In this document: positions 45,004 through 54,086 of the stretch, one piece after another | How positions within the stretch are numbered: position 1 is the first letter of the stretch | How the letters are laid out: each line of letters begins with the position of its first letter | Assembly (NCBI RefSeq): GCF_963877135.1 | Contig: NZ_CAWNSW010000139.1 | Coordinates: 75,209 to 139,208 of the forward strand | Source: Stenomitos frigidus_A | GTDB taxonomy: Bacteria > Cyanobacteriota > Cyanobacteriia > Leptolyngbyales > Leptolyngbyaceae | Direction of reading: 5' to 3' | Length of the DNA stretch: 64,000 nt | Notes under the pieces: model-generated | Told to the model about the DNA's origin: nothing | Databases searched by the model: none | Seen by the model: the letters and a program-made list of their open reading frames with translations, nothing else | Position numbers and translations under genes: made by a program

Positions 45004-45828
45004 ATGAGCCACGTTCAGGATGTGGAAGCTGCCTTCTTTTTCCAGAAAGGGCTGTATCTGAATAAACAGAAAGACTTTAGTGCTGCTGTTGCCAGCTACG
45101 ATTGCACATTGCAGCTTCAGCCCGACTACCCCGATGCCTGGTATAACCGTGGCAACGCCTTGTACCATCTGGAACGCTATCAAGCCGCGATCAACAGCTA
45201 TGATCAGGCACTTGCTTATGAGCCGGGTTTCCCAGAAGCCTGGAATAATCGAGGTAGCGCTCTAGACGACTTGCAGCGCTATGAAGAGGCCGTTGCTAGC
45301 TATGACCGAGCCATCAAATTCAGACCCAGCTATTACTGGGCCTGGTATAACCGTGGCATCTCTTTGCGTAACTTAGAGCGGTATGACGATGCTGTGCTGA
45401 GCTACGACCGCGCGATCGAATTCAAGCCCGATTACTACTGGGCCTGGTATAACCGCGCACTCGCGTTACGTAAGCTCGATCGCATCGACAAAGTTGTTGC
45501 CAGCTACGACAAAGCGCTGGAATTTAGACCCGACTTTGAAGAAGCGTGGACCAATCGAGGCAATGCCCTCTACCATTTGGGTTTTTTAGAAGCCGCGATT
45601 AGCAGCTACGACAAAGCCCTGCAGCTCCGGCCCAACAGCCCACATACCCTCTACAACAAAGCCTGCTGTTATGCCCTCCAGGGAAATTTCGATTTAGCCT
45701 TTGAAAACTTGCAGCTAGCGGTAAAGCTAAGCCCAGACGAGTATCGTGAGATTGCTAGAACAAACTCAGACTTTGACGCTCTGCGCCAGGACAAGCGCTT
45801 TTCAGCCTTGCTCAATGGGCGAGTCTAA
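45004..45828 (+). CDS. TPR-repeat protein 3
   Basis: A 274-residue protein of about seven to eight TPRs. Its N-terminus MSHVQDVEAAFFFQKGLYLN parallels TPR protein 1, and its C-terminal cap parallels TPR protein 2. Repeats follow the AWYNRG consensus. No signal or membrane segment. Probably arose by local duplication; not evidently part of a multiprotein operon. Confidence 0.82.
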   Translation: MSHVQDVEAAFFFQKGLYLNKQKDFSAAVASYDCTLQLQPDYPDAWYNRGNALYHLERYQAAINSYDQALAYEPGFPEAWNNRGSALDDLQRYEEAVASYDRAIKFRPSYYWAWYNRGISLRNLERYDDAVLSYDRAIEFKPDYYWAWYNRALALRKLDRIDKVVASYDKALEFRPDFEEAWTNRGNALYHLGFLEAAISSYDKALQLRPNSPHTLYNKACCYALQGNFDLAFENLQLAVKLSPDEYREIARTNSDFDALRQDKRFSALLNGRV

Positions 45829-46176
45829 CCCACCGTTGAAGCGCTTTTAGACGACCATCAATGAGAAGCATCGCTTTTGCTTCGTTTGAGTGTGGTCGTG
45901 ATCGTCTTTGATCACGATCACATTCTGTTGGGTTCCCACTTCACTTTTCTTGTGAAGACTGCCCTGGGCATACTTTTGTAGGATGTCGATTCTGCGCGAC
46001 AGTACTAATGTGTGATTCATCACCCGGAGTAGAGTGCCTGGTTGAACCTCCGTTTCAGTAATAGAGTCTAAGAGAGAAGACTTGATTCCTGAACAACCAG
46101 CATTTTACGTGTCAAGATGCGGTTTGGCGTCATCGATTGGAGTGGCAAGCACAATAGGTAGACGGAGCGCAAATCT
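45829..46176. other. Spacer between the TPR cluster and the efflux operon
   Basis: 348 bp without a gene. It contains a 12-bp hairpin (45892-45903 with 45910-45921, one G-U) about 65 bp after the TPR 3 stop, which may terminate it. The remainder presumably carries the promoter of the efflux operon. Confidence 0.55.
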
Positions 46177-47577
46177 GTGAAAGACCTGGTCAAACGTGGG
46201 ATACCAAAGTGGGCGGTGGGGCTACTGGTTGCGGCTCTGATTTTGGGCGGCGGGTATGTTGCTTATAGCCAGATTACAACCGCACAGCGGCGGGAATTGA
46301 GGCGGCAGATTCAAACGGCTACGGTAGAGCGCCAAAGTTTGCCAGTTACCATTTCGGCCAATGGCTCTGTGCTACCGGAGCGATCGGCGAATGTGAGCCC
46401 CAAATCATCTGGCATTTTGAAGCAACTGCTGGTGAAAGAGGGCGATCGGGTTCAAGAAGGGCAAATCCTGGCGTATATGGATGATTCCAACTTGAAAGGG
46501 CAGTATACACAGGCGCAGGGGCAACTCGCACAAGCACAGGCAAACCTTGACAAGATCATTGCTGGAAATCGCCCTCAAGATATTGCTCAGGCAGCCGCAC
46601 AGGTAGCCAATGACAAAGCGGCTTTAGCCTCTGCCGAATCAACGTTTCAGCAAAACCAACAGTTGTTTAAGGCTGGGGCACTGGCGCAGCGAGACCTGAT
46701 TACCTCTCGTGCAGCTCGCGATCAATCAGCAGCACAAGTACGGAAATCGCAGCAGGCTCTAGATCTGCAAAAGGTCGGCAGCCGACCAGAAGACATTGCG
46801 ACCGCACGCGCTCAGGTTGTCACGGCACAGGGTGCATTGCAGACCATTCAAGCAGATATTAACGATACGGTGATTCGGGCGCCCTTTAGTGGTCTTGTGA
46901 CAAAAAAATTTGCTGATCCAGGAGCCTTTGTTACACCATCAACGGCAGGCAGTTCGGCGTCTTCGGCATCAGCATCGATTCTCGCCTTGGCATCGACGAA
47001 TCAAATTGATGCCTATGTGGCTGAGGCAAACATTGCCCAGATTAAGCTTGGTCAGCCAGTCAAAATCAAGGCAGATGCATTTCCTGGTAAAACGTTTGAC
47101 GGGAAGGTGGTGCAGGTTGCGGCACAGTCAACCGTAACGCAGAACGTCACGAGCTTTGAAGTTAAAACGTCTGTTTCCGATCCCCAGAATTTGCTGCGTT
47201 CCGGTATGAGCACCCATGTGGATTTCAACGTTGGTACGTTGAACAACGTGCTGGTGATCCCCACTGTGGCGATCGTCCGTCAGGATGGGGTCAGCGGCGT
47301 CCAGGTCATGGGTAAGCAGAATGGTGAACAGGGTGGCCGGCGACCGGAATTTCGACCCATTACGACGAGTGTCTCCACAGACGACGGCAAAACTGTAGTG
47401 CTCTCTGGAGTGACCGAAGGAGAGCGCGTGTTGACTAGCTTCCCGCAGGGCGATCGTCCCCAATCACGCACACCCTCCTTCCTGCCGGGTATGGGCGGCG
47501 GCGGCCGTGGCGGCAGCGGTGGCGGTGCTGCTGGCGGTAGCGGTGGTGCAAGTGGTGGTGGCGCACGTCAACGTTAG
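46177..47577 (+). CDS. Membrane fusion protein of a MacAB-type efflux system
   Basis: A 466-residue HlyD/RND-type periplasmic adaptor, starting from a GTG (MKDLVKRGIPKWAVGLLVAA). One N-terminal membrane helix anchors it. A lipoyl-like half motif (SSGILKQLLVKEGDRVQEGQ), a long alpha-helical hairpin with GQYTQAQGQLAQAQANLDKI and RPEDIATARAQVVTAQ, and the second lipoyl half (VIRAPFSGLVTKKFADPGAF) follow. The last 40 residues are a glycine-serine-rich tail seen in other cyanobacterial adaptors. It would link the ABC transporter encoded next to an outer-membrane channel. First gene of the operon; 9 bp to the permease gene. Confidence 0.9.
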   Translation: MKDLVKRGIPKWAVGLLVAALILGGGYVAYSQITTAQRRELRRQIQTATVERQSLPVTISANGSVLPERSANVSPKSSGILKQLLVKEGDRVQEGQILAYMDDSNLKGQYTQAQGQLAQAQANLDKIIAGNRPQDIAQAAAQVANDKAALASAESTFQQNQQLFKAGALAQRDLITSRAARDQSAAQVRKSQQALDLQKVGSRPEDIATARAQVVTAQGALQTIQADINDTVIRAPFSGLVTKKFADPGAFVTPSTAGSSASSASASILALASTNQIDAYVAEANIAQIKLGQPVKIKADAFPGKTFDGKVVQVAAQSTVTQNVTSFEVKTSVSDPQNLLRSGMSTHVDFNVGTLNNVLVIPTVAIVRQDGVSGVQVMGKQNGEQGGRRPEFRPITTSVSTDDGKTVVLSGVTEGERVLTSFPQGDRPQSRTPSFLPGMGGGGRGGSGGGAAGGSGGASGGGARQR

Positions 47578-47586
47578 GAGGATTTT

Positions 47587-48855
47587 ATGGCACAGCTTAC
47601 TCGCATTCATCCCACTAGCGTTTCGCTGCTAGAAGTGCTCAGCATGTCTGTAGAGGCGCTTTGGAGTAATCGGCTCCGCACGGGGCTGACTATGCTAGGC
47701 GTGATTATTGGTATTGCGTCAGTTATCACCGTCACGTCAGTGGGGCAGGGCGTGCAAAAAGCAACCGAACAGCAAATTCAAGCGTTGGGAACCAACGTTA
47801 TTTTGGTTCTAACAGGGGTGGCGCGCACGGGCGGCGGTATTAGCCAGGGGGCTGGGACGGCTTCAACCGTGACCTGGGAAGATGCTCAGGCGATCGCCAA
47901 GCAGGCTCCCGCCGCTCAAGGTGTGACTGCGTACTTGCAGCGTGGCGTGCAGGTTGTCTACCAGGGCGAAAATAACTCGACCTCCCTGTTGGGCACCGAT
48001 TTGAACTATCCCAATGTGAAGAATATCCATCCCAAAGAAGGGCAATTTTTTAGCCAGGACGATCTGAATGCTGCTAGACCTGTGGCGGTGCTGGGTAGCA
48101 CGGTACGGAACGAACTCTTTGGCGAAAACGGTACGGCCATTGGTGCCCAGATCCGCGTGCAGAGTGAACTTTACAACGTGATTGGGGTGATGGAGTCGAA
48201 AGGGTCGGTGGGGGGGCAAGACCAGGACGATCGCATCTACGTCCCTCTAACGAATATGTCTGCTCGCATCGTTGGGAACAACTCGCTCAATGGTGTCGCT
48301 ATCAGCGGTTTTTGGGTACAGGCAAAAGACGCGGCAGGGCTCGATGCCGCACAGTTTCAGGTAACGAATCTACTGCGCATTCGGCACAATATTTACCCAC
48401 CACAGCAAGATGACTTTCGCATTACCAACCAGGCGGATATTATCAGTGCCTTCAGTAATATCGTGGGGCTGTTTACCGTGATGGTGAGCGCGATCGCAGG
48501 CATTTCGCTCGTCGTTGGCGGCATTGGTATTGCGAATATCATGCTCGTTTCTGTGGTAGAACGCACACGAGAAATTGGTGTTCGCAAAGCGGTAGGCGCG
48601 ACCAACAGTGCAGTCCTAAGTCAATTTTTGACCGAAGCCGTGATGGTCTCGATCGCCGGTGGTGCGCTTGGAATCGGTTTAGGCGTTGGGATTGCCTTTG
48701 GTGCAGCAACGCTCTTTTCCTTCCCGTTTGTCATCTCCGTCTGGTCGATCGTCGCAGGCTTTGGACTGTCATTTGTTATTGGACTTGTCGCGGGCGTAAT
48801 CCCCGCCCGTAATGCCGCACAACTTGATCCGATCACGGCGCTAAGAAGTGAGTAG
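47587..48855 (+). CDS. ABC transporter permease (MacB-type)
   Basis: A 422-residue FtsX-like permease. One N-terminal membrane helix (RLRTGLTMLGVIIGIASVIT), a large periplasmic MacB-PCD domain and three C-terminal helices (SLVVGGIGIANIMLVSVVER followed by TREIGVRKAVGA). An AGGAGG ribosome binding site precedes the ATG. Unlike E. coli MacB, the ATPase is not fused but is encoded by the next gene. Substrate unknown. Confidence 0.92.
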   Translation: MAQLTRIHPTSVSLLEVLSMSVEALWSNRLRTGLTMLGVIIGIASVITVTSVGQGVQKATEQQIQALGTNVILVLTGVARTGGGISQGAGTASTVTWEDAQAIAKQAPAAQGVTAYLQRGVQVVYQGENNSTSLLGTDLNYPNVKNIHPKEGQFFSQDDLNAARPVAVLGSTVRNELFGENGTAIGAQIRVQSELYNVIGVMESKGSVGGQDQDDRIYVPLTNMSARIVGNNSLNGVAISGFWVQAKDAAGLDAAQFQVTNLLRIRHNIYPPQQDDFRITNQADIISAFSNIVGLFTVMVSAIAGISLVVGGIGIANIMLVSVVERTREIGVRKAVGATNSAVLSQFLTEAVMVSIAGGALGIGLGVGIAFGAATLFSFPFVISVWSIVAGFGLSFVIGLVAGVIPARNAAQLDPITALRSE

Positions 48856-48903
48856 AAGCTGCTAGGAGCCAGTAGCAGTAGTCAGTGGTCAAAGTTAGCT
48901 TGG

Positions 48904-48931
48904 AACTCAAAACTCAAAACTCAAAACTTAG
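48904..48931. repeat. Heptanucleotide tandem repeat AACTCAA
   Basis: Three perfect AACTCAA units and a degenerate fourth, just before the ATPase gene. Same unit as at 51598 and 60279. Confidence 0.85.
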
Positions 48932-48942
48932 AACTCCTCCCT

Positions 48943-49614
48943 ATGGCAACCATGATCTGGATGGAAAATATCACCAAAACCTACCGATTGGGTGATATCG
49001 ACGTGCCTGTACTCAAGGGCATTGATTTAGCGATCGAAGAAGGGGAATATGTCGCCATCATGGGTGTATCTGGGTCGGGAAAATCAACGCTGATGAACAT
49101 CATCGGGTGCCTCGATCGTCCCAGCGGCGGGCACTACATTCTGGAAGGCAGAAACCTGACAACGCTGAACAATGATGAACTGGCGTTTATTCGCAACCAG
49201 CGGATTGGGTTTGTGTTTCAACAGTTCAATTTGCTACCGCGATCGACCGCTCTTGATAATGTGATGCTACCGATGGTCTATGCCAGCGTCTCGAAGCCCC
49301 AACGTCAAAAGCGGGCGATGGAAGCGTTGACCAGAGTGGGTCTGGCAGAGCGTTTGTCTAACCGTCCGAATCAACTGTCGGGTGGACAACAGCAGAGAGT
49401 CGCGATCGCCCGTGCGTTAGTCAACCGCCCCGCGCTGGTATTAGCAGACGAGCCGACCGGAGCGCTTGACAGTAAAACCTCACAGGAAGTGATGGATTTA
49501 ATGACTGATTTGAATCGTCAGGGGATCACGATCGTCATTGTTACCCACGAGCCAGACGTTGCCGAGCAAACAAACCGCATCATTCACGTGAAAGATGGAC
49601 TGATTGTGGACTGA
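48943..49614 (+). CDS. ABC transporter ATP-binding protein (MacB/LolD-type)
   Basis: A 223-residue ATPase. Walker A GVSGSGKST (residues 41-49), Q-loop FVFQQFNLL, signature LSGGQQQR, Walker B VLADEPTGALDS and the H-loop VTHEPD are all intact. It would power the MacA/MacB-type complex encoded directly upstream. The 87-bp gap contains a repeat and no good Shine-Dalgarno. Confidence 0.95.
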   Translation: MATMIWMENITKTYRLGDIDVPVLKGIDLAIEEGEYVAIMGVSGSGKSTLMNIIGCLDRPSGGHYILEGRNLTTLNNDELAFIRNQRIGFVFQQFNLLPRSTALDNVMLPMVYASVSKPQRQKRAMEALTRVGLAERLSNRPNQLSGGQQQRVAIARALVNRPALVLADEPTGALDSKTSQEVMDLMTDLNRQGITIVIVTHEPDVAEQTNRIIHVKDGLIVD

Positions 49615-49636
49615 AGAAGGGGAGTAGGGAATTCAT

Positions 49637-49674
49637 ATTTTGTAGGGACGTTACAGGTAACGTCCCTACAAAAT
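49637..49674. repeat. Perfect palindrome ATTTTGTAGGGACGTTAC-AG-GTAACGTCCCTACAAAAT
   Basis: Arms of 18 bp (49637-49654 and 49657-49674) with a 2-nt centre and no mismatch. It lies between the convergent ATPase and tlyA genes. Same core (TGTAGGGACGTT) as at 63645-63670. Confidence 0.9.
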
Positions 49675-49690
49675 GCCGCAACCGTAGCGT

Positions 49691-50578
49691 TCAACGGGTT
49701 AACGTCTGCTGTGCGCTCAGGGTTAGTTGTTTCAGCGTGTGCAAATCTGGCGCAACAATTGGTTCTTGCGGTTCTTGGGAGGCGATCGCCGTTGCTTGAT
49801 CAAGTCTCACCACGCCTTCAGATTGTTCTAATGAAGGCTCGAAATCTTTCAACCACAGCAGATATTCAATGTTGCCAGCGGGACCCAGCAATGGCGACCA
49901 GGTGACACCATGGTAGTGCCAGCCCAACGCTTCCGCAGCCTGCAAAACCTGCAAGATTGCCATTGCCTGATCTTGGGGATCGCGCACAACACCCTTTTTG
50001 CCCACCAGCGATCGTCCTACTTCAAATTGGGGCTTGACCAACAGCACAACTTCGCGCGGCGATTGGAGGAGTTGCCATAACGCAGAGACTACTTTTGTGA
50101 GTGAGATAAACGAGACATCGACCACGCCTAAATCTGCTAGGCGATCGCTTCCATACAAATCTGTGGGGGCTAGATGCCGGAGATTGGTGCGTTCTCGCAA
50201 GGTGACTCGTGGGTCTTGTCGCACACTCCAGGCAACCTGTCCGTAGCCAACATCAACGCCGTAAACGTGCTGTGCGCCTGCCTGCAACAAACAATCTGTA
50301 AAGCCACCTGTTGAAATGCCCCCATCCAAACAAAGGCGATCGGCTACTGGAATGGCGAAGTGAGCGATCGCCTTTGCCAGTTTTTCACCACCTCTAGAGA
50401 CATAGGGCGATCGTTGCTTGACCTGAATTTTCGCTAACAGATCAATCTCTGTCCCTGGCTTGTCAACTACCTGCTGATTCACCATCACCTCTCCAGCCCG
50501 AATCAACCGTTGCGCCTTCTGTCGTGTATCGCAAAGGGCACGTTCAACAAGCAAAAGATCGAGGCGCTGTTTGGGCAT
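49691..50578 (-). CDS. tlyA: TlyA-family rRNA methyltransferase / hemolysin A-like
   Basis: A 295-residue protein. The N-terminal S4 RNA-binding domain (RLDLLLVERALCDTRQKAQR) is followed by an FtsJ-type SAM methyltransferase domain. The SAM site is LCLDGGISTGGFTDCLLQAG; VDVSFISLTKVVSAL and VLLVKPQFEVGRSLVGKKG follow. Homologues 2'-O-methylate rRNA cytidines and influence capreomycin sensitivity. Followed on the minus strand by nothing within 90 bp; mazG lies just upstream (47-bp gap). Confidence 0.93.
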   Translation of the reverse strand: MPKQRLDLLLVERALCDTRQKAQRLIRAGEVMVNQQVVDKPGTEIDLLAKIQVKQRSPYVSRGGEKLAKAIAHFAIPVADRLCLDGGISTGGFTDCLLQAGAQHVYGVDVGYGQVAWSVRQDPRVTLRERTNLRHLAPTDLYGSDRLADLGVVDVSFISLTKVVSALWQLLQSPREVVLLVKPQFEVGRSLVGKKGVVRDPQDQAMAILQVLQAAEALGWHYHGVTWSPLLGPAGNIEYLLWLKDFEPSLEQSEGVVRLDQATAIASQEPQEPIVAPDLHTLKQLTLSAQQTLTR

Positions 50579-50625
50579 GGGGGAAGAGGTGAGGGATGAA
50601 GGCTAAAGAATGAATCTTGCATTGC

Positions 50626-51477
50626 TCAATCTGCTTCCCCTGCCTCCCCTCTCAACCGCGCCTTTGCTTGCTGCCAGAGTTTTTCTAGCTGCTCCAGGCT
50701 GTAATCGGAAAGGGGACGATCGGCAACGGCTTCCATTTGTTCCAGGCGTTGAATGAAGCGTTGGTTGGTGCCTTGTAACGCGGCGCTGGGGTCTAAATCA
50801 TACCAGCGGGCAAGGTTGATAACGGTGAAGAGGAGATCGCCCAATTCGGCTTCCTGATGAGCTTTGTCGGTTTCGGCGATTGCCTCCTTAAATTCGGCCA
50901 GTTCTTCTTGAAACTTTGCCCAAACGCCGTCGATCGCCTCCCACTCAAAACCAGCCTCAGCCGCTTTGCGAGAAATTTTCATGCCTGCCATCAAGGGAGG
51001 GAGCGAGCGCGTGTAGCGACTCAGCTTTTTGCTCAGGGGTGGTGCGATTGTGGGATCTTCACCTTTTTCGATCGCCTTAATTTGTTCCCAATTGCGATGC
51101 ACATCGTCCACCGTCTCGACGTTCACATCTCCAAACACATGCGGATGGCGGCGGATCAGCTTCTCACTGATACCTTGAGCAACGTCTGTCAGATTGAACT
51201 GCTTGGCTTCGCTGGCAATCTGAGCTTGCAGCACAACTTGTAAGAGGAGATCGCCCAGTTCTTCGCAAATCGCCTTGGTATCACCGCTTTGAATTGCATC
51301 AACCGTCTCGTAAGCCTCTTCAATCACATAAGGAGTCAAGCTTTCAGGTGTTTGAGCTAAGTCCCAGGGACAACCATCAGTGGGCGATCGCAATTGTGCA
51401 ACAACTGCAACTAACTGCTGCACCGCTTCCAACATGGCAGTCTGTAACAGCTCAGGTGATCGCTCGGAATTAGACAT
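50626..51477 (-). CDS. mazG: Nucleoside triphosphate pyrophosphohydrolase MazG
   Basis: A 283-residue all-alpha NTP pyrophosphatase with two MazG repeats. First: LRSPTDGCPWDLAQTPESLT, EEAYETVDAI and EELGDLLLQVVLQAQIA (EExxE...EExxD metal motif). Second: AELGDLLFTVINLARWYDLD. It clears noncanonical or excess NTPs. Same strand and close to tlyA, possibly co-transcribed. Confidence 0.95.
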   Translation of the reverse strand: MSNSERSPELLQTAMLEAVQQLVAVVAQLRSPTDGCPWDLAQTPESLTPYVIEEAYETVDAIQSGDTKAICEELGDLLLQVVLQAQIASEAKQFNLTDVAQGISEKLIRRHPHVFGDVNVETVDDVHRNWEQIKAIEKGEDPTIAPPLSKKLSRYTRSLPPLMAGMKISRKAAEAGFEWEAIDGVWAKFQEELAEFKEAIAETDKAHQEAELGDLLFTVINLARWYDLDPSAALQGTNQRFIQRLEQMEAVADRPLSDYSLEQLEKLWQQAKARLRGEAGEAD

Positions 51478-51597
51478 GCAACACTCAGGGATGATTGACC
51501 TTCTCTACTTTAGCGATCAGTGAGAGCGGATTAGTGATGGAAAATCGTGGGGAGACAGGGGCAAGAGGGCAGGAGGCAGGGGTCAAAGTTAATTCGT

Positions 51598-51632
51598 AAC
51601 TCAAAACTCAAAACTCAAAACTCAAAATTCCC
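51598..51632. repeat. Heptanucleotide tandem repeat AACTCAA x5
   Basis: Five perfect copies, between mazG and the DUF2227 gene. Confidence 0.9.
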
Positions 51633-51638
51633 ACCCTC

Positions 51639-52352
51639 TCATCTCCCAATCCCGTCATCTCTTCTGCGCCTAAAGGGTGGTAGCTGAGGTTCGCGGCGAG
51701 TTTGTGGTGGCGGCTCTAAGAATGAAGGTTTCATAGGGTCGTTGTTGGATGATGATGGCAATAGATCCGGTGGTAAGGAGGGCTGTTGGGCAGATTTGGC
51801 AGCTTTTTTTGAGCGTTGATTGAAGGCTCGTCGATAGGTTGATGTCATCCAGTCGCTGCAGGTGTGGCTGAGCGCACCCAGTTCAAGACCAATGGCGATC
51901 GCGATCGCTTCCGTTGAGTATTGTTGAGACGATTGCTCAAAAAACAGACGGCTACTGCTGAACCATTGCTGCGCTAACAACGACCAATCGTTGGTGATGC
52001 CAATTAGCTGGCAGGCGATCGCGCTTGCTAACCCACCCCCGATGCCAAAAATCCCCACCCAGATCAGTAAATAGGCAATGCGTACCACGGTTCCTGCAAT
52101 GGGAGCGTGAGACCAAAAGGAGCGATGACGCATGCTCCGCCGATAGGGCAGCCAGATCCAACGCAGCCAACCCCATCGCTTGTAATGATAGGAATAAATA
52201 TCTAAATCAGGGCCAAACATCAACCCGCTGAAAAGATAACCGCCAGCAATGCAGAGCGTCAGGCTGCTGCTCTGGGTGCGCGCGAAGGTCAACCCAGCGA
52301 TGAGCGGCAGACTCCAAAGGGTAATACTGTCATGAGTCCGACCGGAAGGCAT
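51639..52352 (-). CDS. DUF2227-family putative metal-binding membrane protein
   Basis: A 237-residue protein starting MPSGRTHDSITLWSLPLIAG, the DUF2227 opening. GYLFSGLMFGPDLDIYSYHY and RHRSFWSHAPI supply conserved His and Asp residues thought to bind metal. Several hydrophobic segments follow, then a Pro/Arg-rich C-terminal tail that is probably disordered. Function unknown; widely conserved in cyanobacteria. Confidence 0.8.
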   Translation of the reverse strand: MPSGRTHDSITLWSLPLIAGLTFARTQSSSLTLCIAGGYLFSGLMFGPDLDIYSYHYKRWGWLRWIWLPYRRSMRHRSFWSHAPIAGTVVRIAYLLIWVGIFGIGGGLASAIACQLIGITNDWSLLAQQWFSSSRLFFEQSSQQYSTEAIAIAIGLELGALSHTCSDWMTSTYRRAFNQRSKKAAKSAQQPSLPPDLLPSSSNNDPMKPSFLEPPPQTRREPQLPPFRRRRDDGIGR

Positions 52353-52455
52353 GATGGCAGCGCACAGACAATTCTTTCAGCATCGTAGCAGGTACAAATG
52401 CACTGGCTAAAGACTGGACGACAAATTTATAGTCGATTGCACTTCGGTGTTGTAG

Positions 52456-52545
52456 GTCATGGACTATAGCAGTCAGCGGTCAGCAGTGATAAAAAAGCTG
52501 CTAGCTGACCCATAAATATGCCGTTACTCTTTAAATGCTGAGGAA
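52456..52545. repeat. Dispersed AGCGGTCAGC repeat, copy 3
   Basis: GTCATGGACTATAGCAGTCA, followed by GCGGTCAG and AAAAGCTGCTAGCTGACCCA, parallels the copy at 5786-5870 in order and spacing. Confidence 0.6.
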
Positions 52546-52635
52546 CACAGATTATAAATAATGTCTCGCGTAAGAGCCTGGCATTGCCATGCCCTTACAG
52601 GATGCCAGATTTACAGATTATTTAATTTACGTTCC

Positions 52636-53316
52636 TTAGTAAGGTGGTTCAGCAGGCCCATCATAGCCACACATGCCCACACGCGGAGAATTGACCAGCG
52701 GCATGGGGTCGCCGTAATTGTCATGGGGATGATCTTTTGTGTGCTCGTCGCACAACGTCCCTTCTCTGTGCTCTTCAATCAGACATTCGATACACAGATG
52801 CGTTGCAGGCTTGCCGCATTCGATGCAGAGACACTCTGGCATGTTGTTTCGTGCCATCAGCGCGATCGGGTTAGTCGTCAGGGGTTTGCCTTCGCGTACA
52901 TCCACACACTTCACGATCGTTTCTGACGATGTACCAAAATCATAAATATGCGTGAGTTCGCCCCCATGCTTAAACACATCGGTGAGTTTTCGCCGCATAC
53001 CTACTTCCCGTGCAAAGCCCCCACCCAGAGAAAACTGGCTCATGTGTCCGCAACATTCCAACCAGATTGCCCGGAGATAGTCATCCAGATCGACCAAGGC
53101 TTTGGAGCCGCGCATTTCGAGATCGAGCCAGAATTCTCCCCTGTAAGCATCCTGGATGCGTAAGTGATAAATTGGTTCGCTATTGCCTTTTCTAGTCTCG
53201 GCAGTGGCGATTGCTTCCCGTCGCTGTGGACAGGTCACCAGATGTTTGGTCATTCCTGCTTTGGCAAGCTCTTTGCCGCAGTAAACGCATTTCCCTTTCG
53301 ATTGCTTGCGAGCCAC
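52636..53316 (-). CDS. Zinc-finger protein with a pRiA4b ORF-3-like middle
   Basis: A 226-residue protein from the GTG at 53316, supported by AGGAGC 8 bp upstream. N-terminal zinc finger CVYCGKELAKAGMTKHLVTC. The middle (PIYHLRIQDAYRGEFWLDLE and LDDYLRAIWLECCGHMSQFS) matches the pRiA4b ORF-3-like fold, though it is shorter than usual. A second zinc-binding region near the C-terminus has CLCIECGKPATHLCIECL with later Cys and His. Function unknown; a nucleic-acid or protein adaptor role is plausible. Confidence 0.75.
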   Translation of the reverse strand: MARKQSKGKCVYCGKELAKAGMTKHLVTCPQRREAIATAETRKGNSEPIYHLRIQDAYRGEFWLDLEMRGSKALVDLDDYLRAIWLECCGHMSQFSLGGGFAREVGMRRKLTDVFKHGGELTHIYDFGTSSETIVKCVDVREGKPLTTNPIALMARNNMPECLCIECGKPATHLCIECLIEEHREGTLCDEHTKDHPHDNYGDPMPLVNSPRVGMCGYDGPAEPPY

Positions 53317-53553
53317 GATCGTGCTCCTTTAATTCATTCGCTTCAAGATCCATTCTCTCGCAATTACTGAGAGCATTAAACGATCAATCGAAACAAGTTT
53401 GGGTGGTTACGTAGGGCGATCGCCATTGACCTCAATCACTTGACGAATGGTTTACATCTTTAACTGTAAGAGCGTTTTAGTACCAGGATAAGTGAAGAAT
53501 ACGCTCCAAAAGCAGTTTCTTAGAGATGATTGTTTATGTTGTGGAGCATCGTC

Positions 53554-54027
53554 CTACTTTGATGGCGACGCCGGCAACGGCAAAGCCAGAAGCAAAATTG
53601 TGACCAAAAACGTAATTAAGTAAGGCAAGTTTGACCAGGATTGAAGCGTGGTAGGCATCCGGTCCAGGAATTTGGTTGATCCATCTGGCTTGAGAAAATT
53701 CCCTTTCACTTTCTCAATCCATGCGTCATCTTCACTGGTGATATAGCCGCTAATCATCCGAGTGAGTCGATTAAAGTTATCGCGAAACTTGCGTTCCAGA
53801 TCCAGGTAGTAAAGGTCTAAAACACCAAATAAAGCAAACGCGATAAACGCTAGCAGAAATAAGTAACGATTGGTTGTAGTAAAGCCAAAGCCCACGATCG
53901 CCGCCCAAACCGCGATGCCAACTTTTTTCACTTCTAGTGAATTGTTTGCCATGCGCGCGATCGCATTCTGCAACATCTCACTTTGCTTGATCCAATAGTC
54001 CCGGTTTGCGTCTTTTGGGCTTGTCAT
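53554..54027 (-). CDS. Small three-helix membrane protein paired with a NUDIX gene
   Basis: A 157-residue protein with three hydrophobic segments: VGIAVWAAIVGFGFTT, then YLFLLAFIAFALFGVLDLYY, then LPYLITFLVTILLLALPL near the C-terminus. Between the second and third is a charged cytoplasmic-looking loop (LERKFRDNFNRLTRMISGYI). The N-terminal ARMANNSLEVKK motif is one I associate with a conserved family of small bacterial membrane proteins; resemblance to the SLATT or Pycsar effector type is only suggestive. It follows the NUDIX gene on the same strand after 59 bp. Confidence 0.6.
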   Translation of the reverse strand: MTSPKDANRDYWIKQSEMLQNAIARMANNSLEVKKVGIAVWAAIVGFGFTTTNRYLFLLAFIAFALFGVLDLYYLDLERKFRDNFNRLTRMISGYITSEDDAWIEKVKGNFLKPDGSTKFLDRMPTTLQSWSNLPYLITFLVTILLLALPLPASPSK

Positions 54028-54086
54028 AGAGTCTCATAGGGGTTGCGATTTGGTAATCACCACTTCACGAGCGAAGCCAATTTATT

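Noticed and set aside
53317..53553. Possible CRISPR or operator repeats in the spacer
   Set aside because: No regularly spaced repeats found; the spacer is ordinary.
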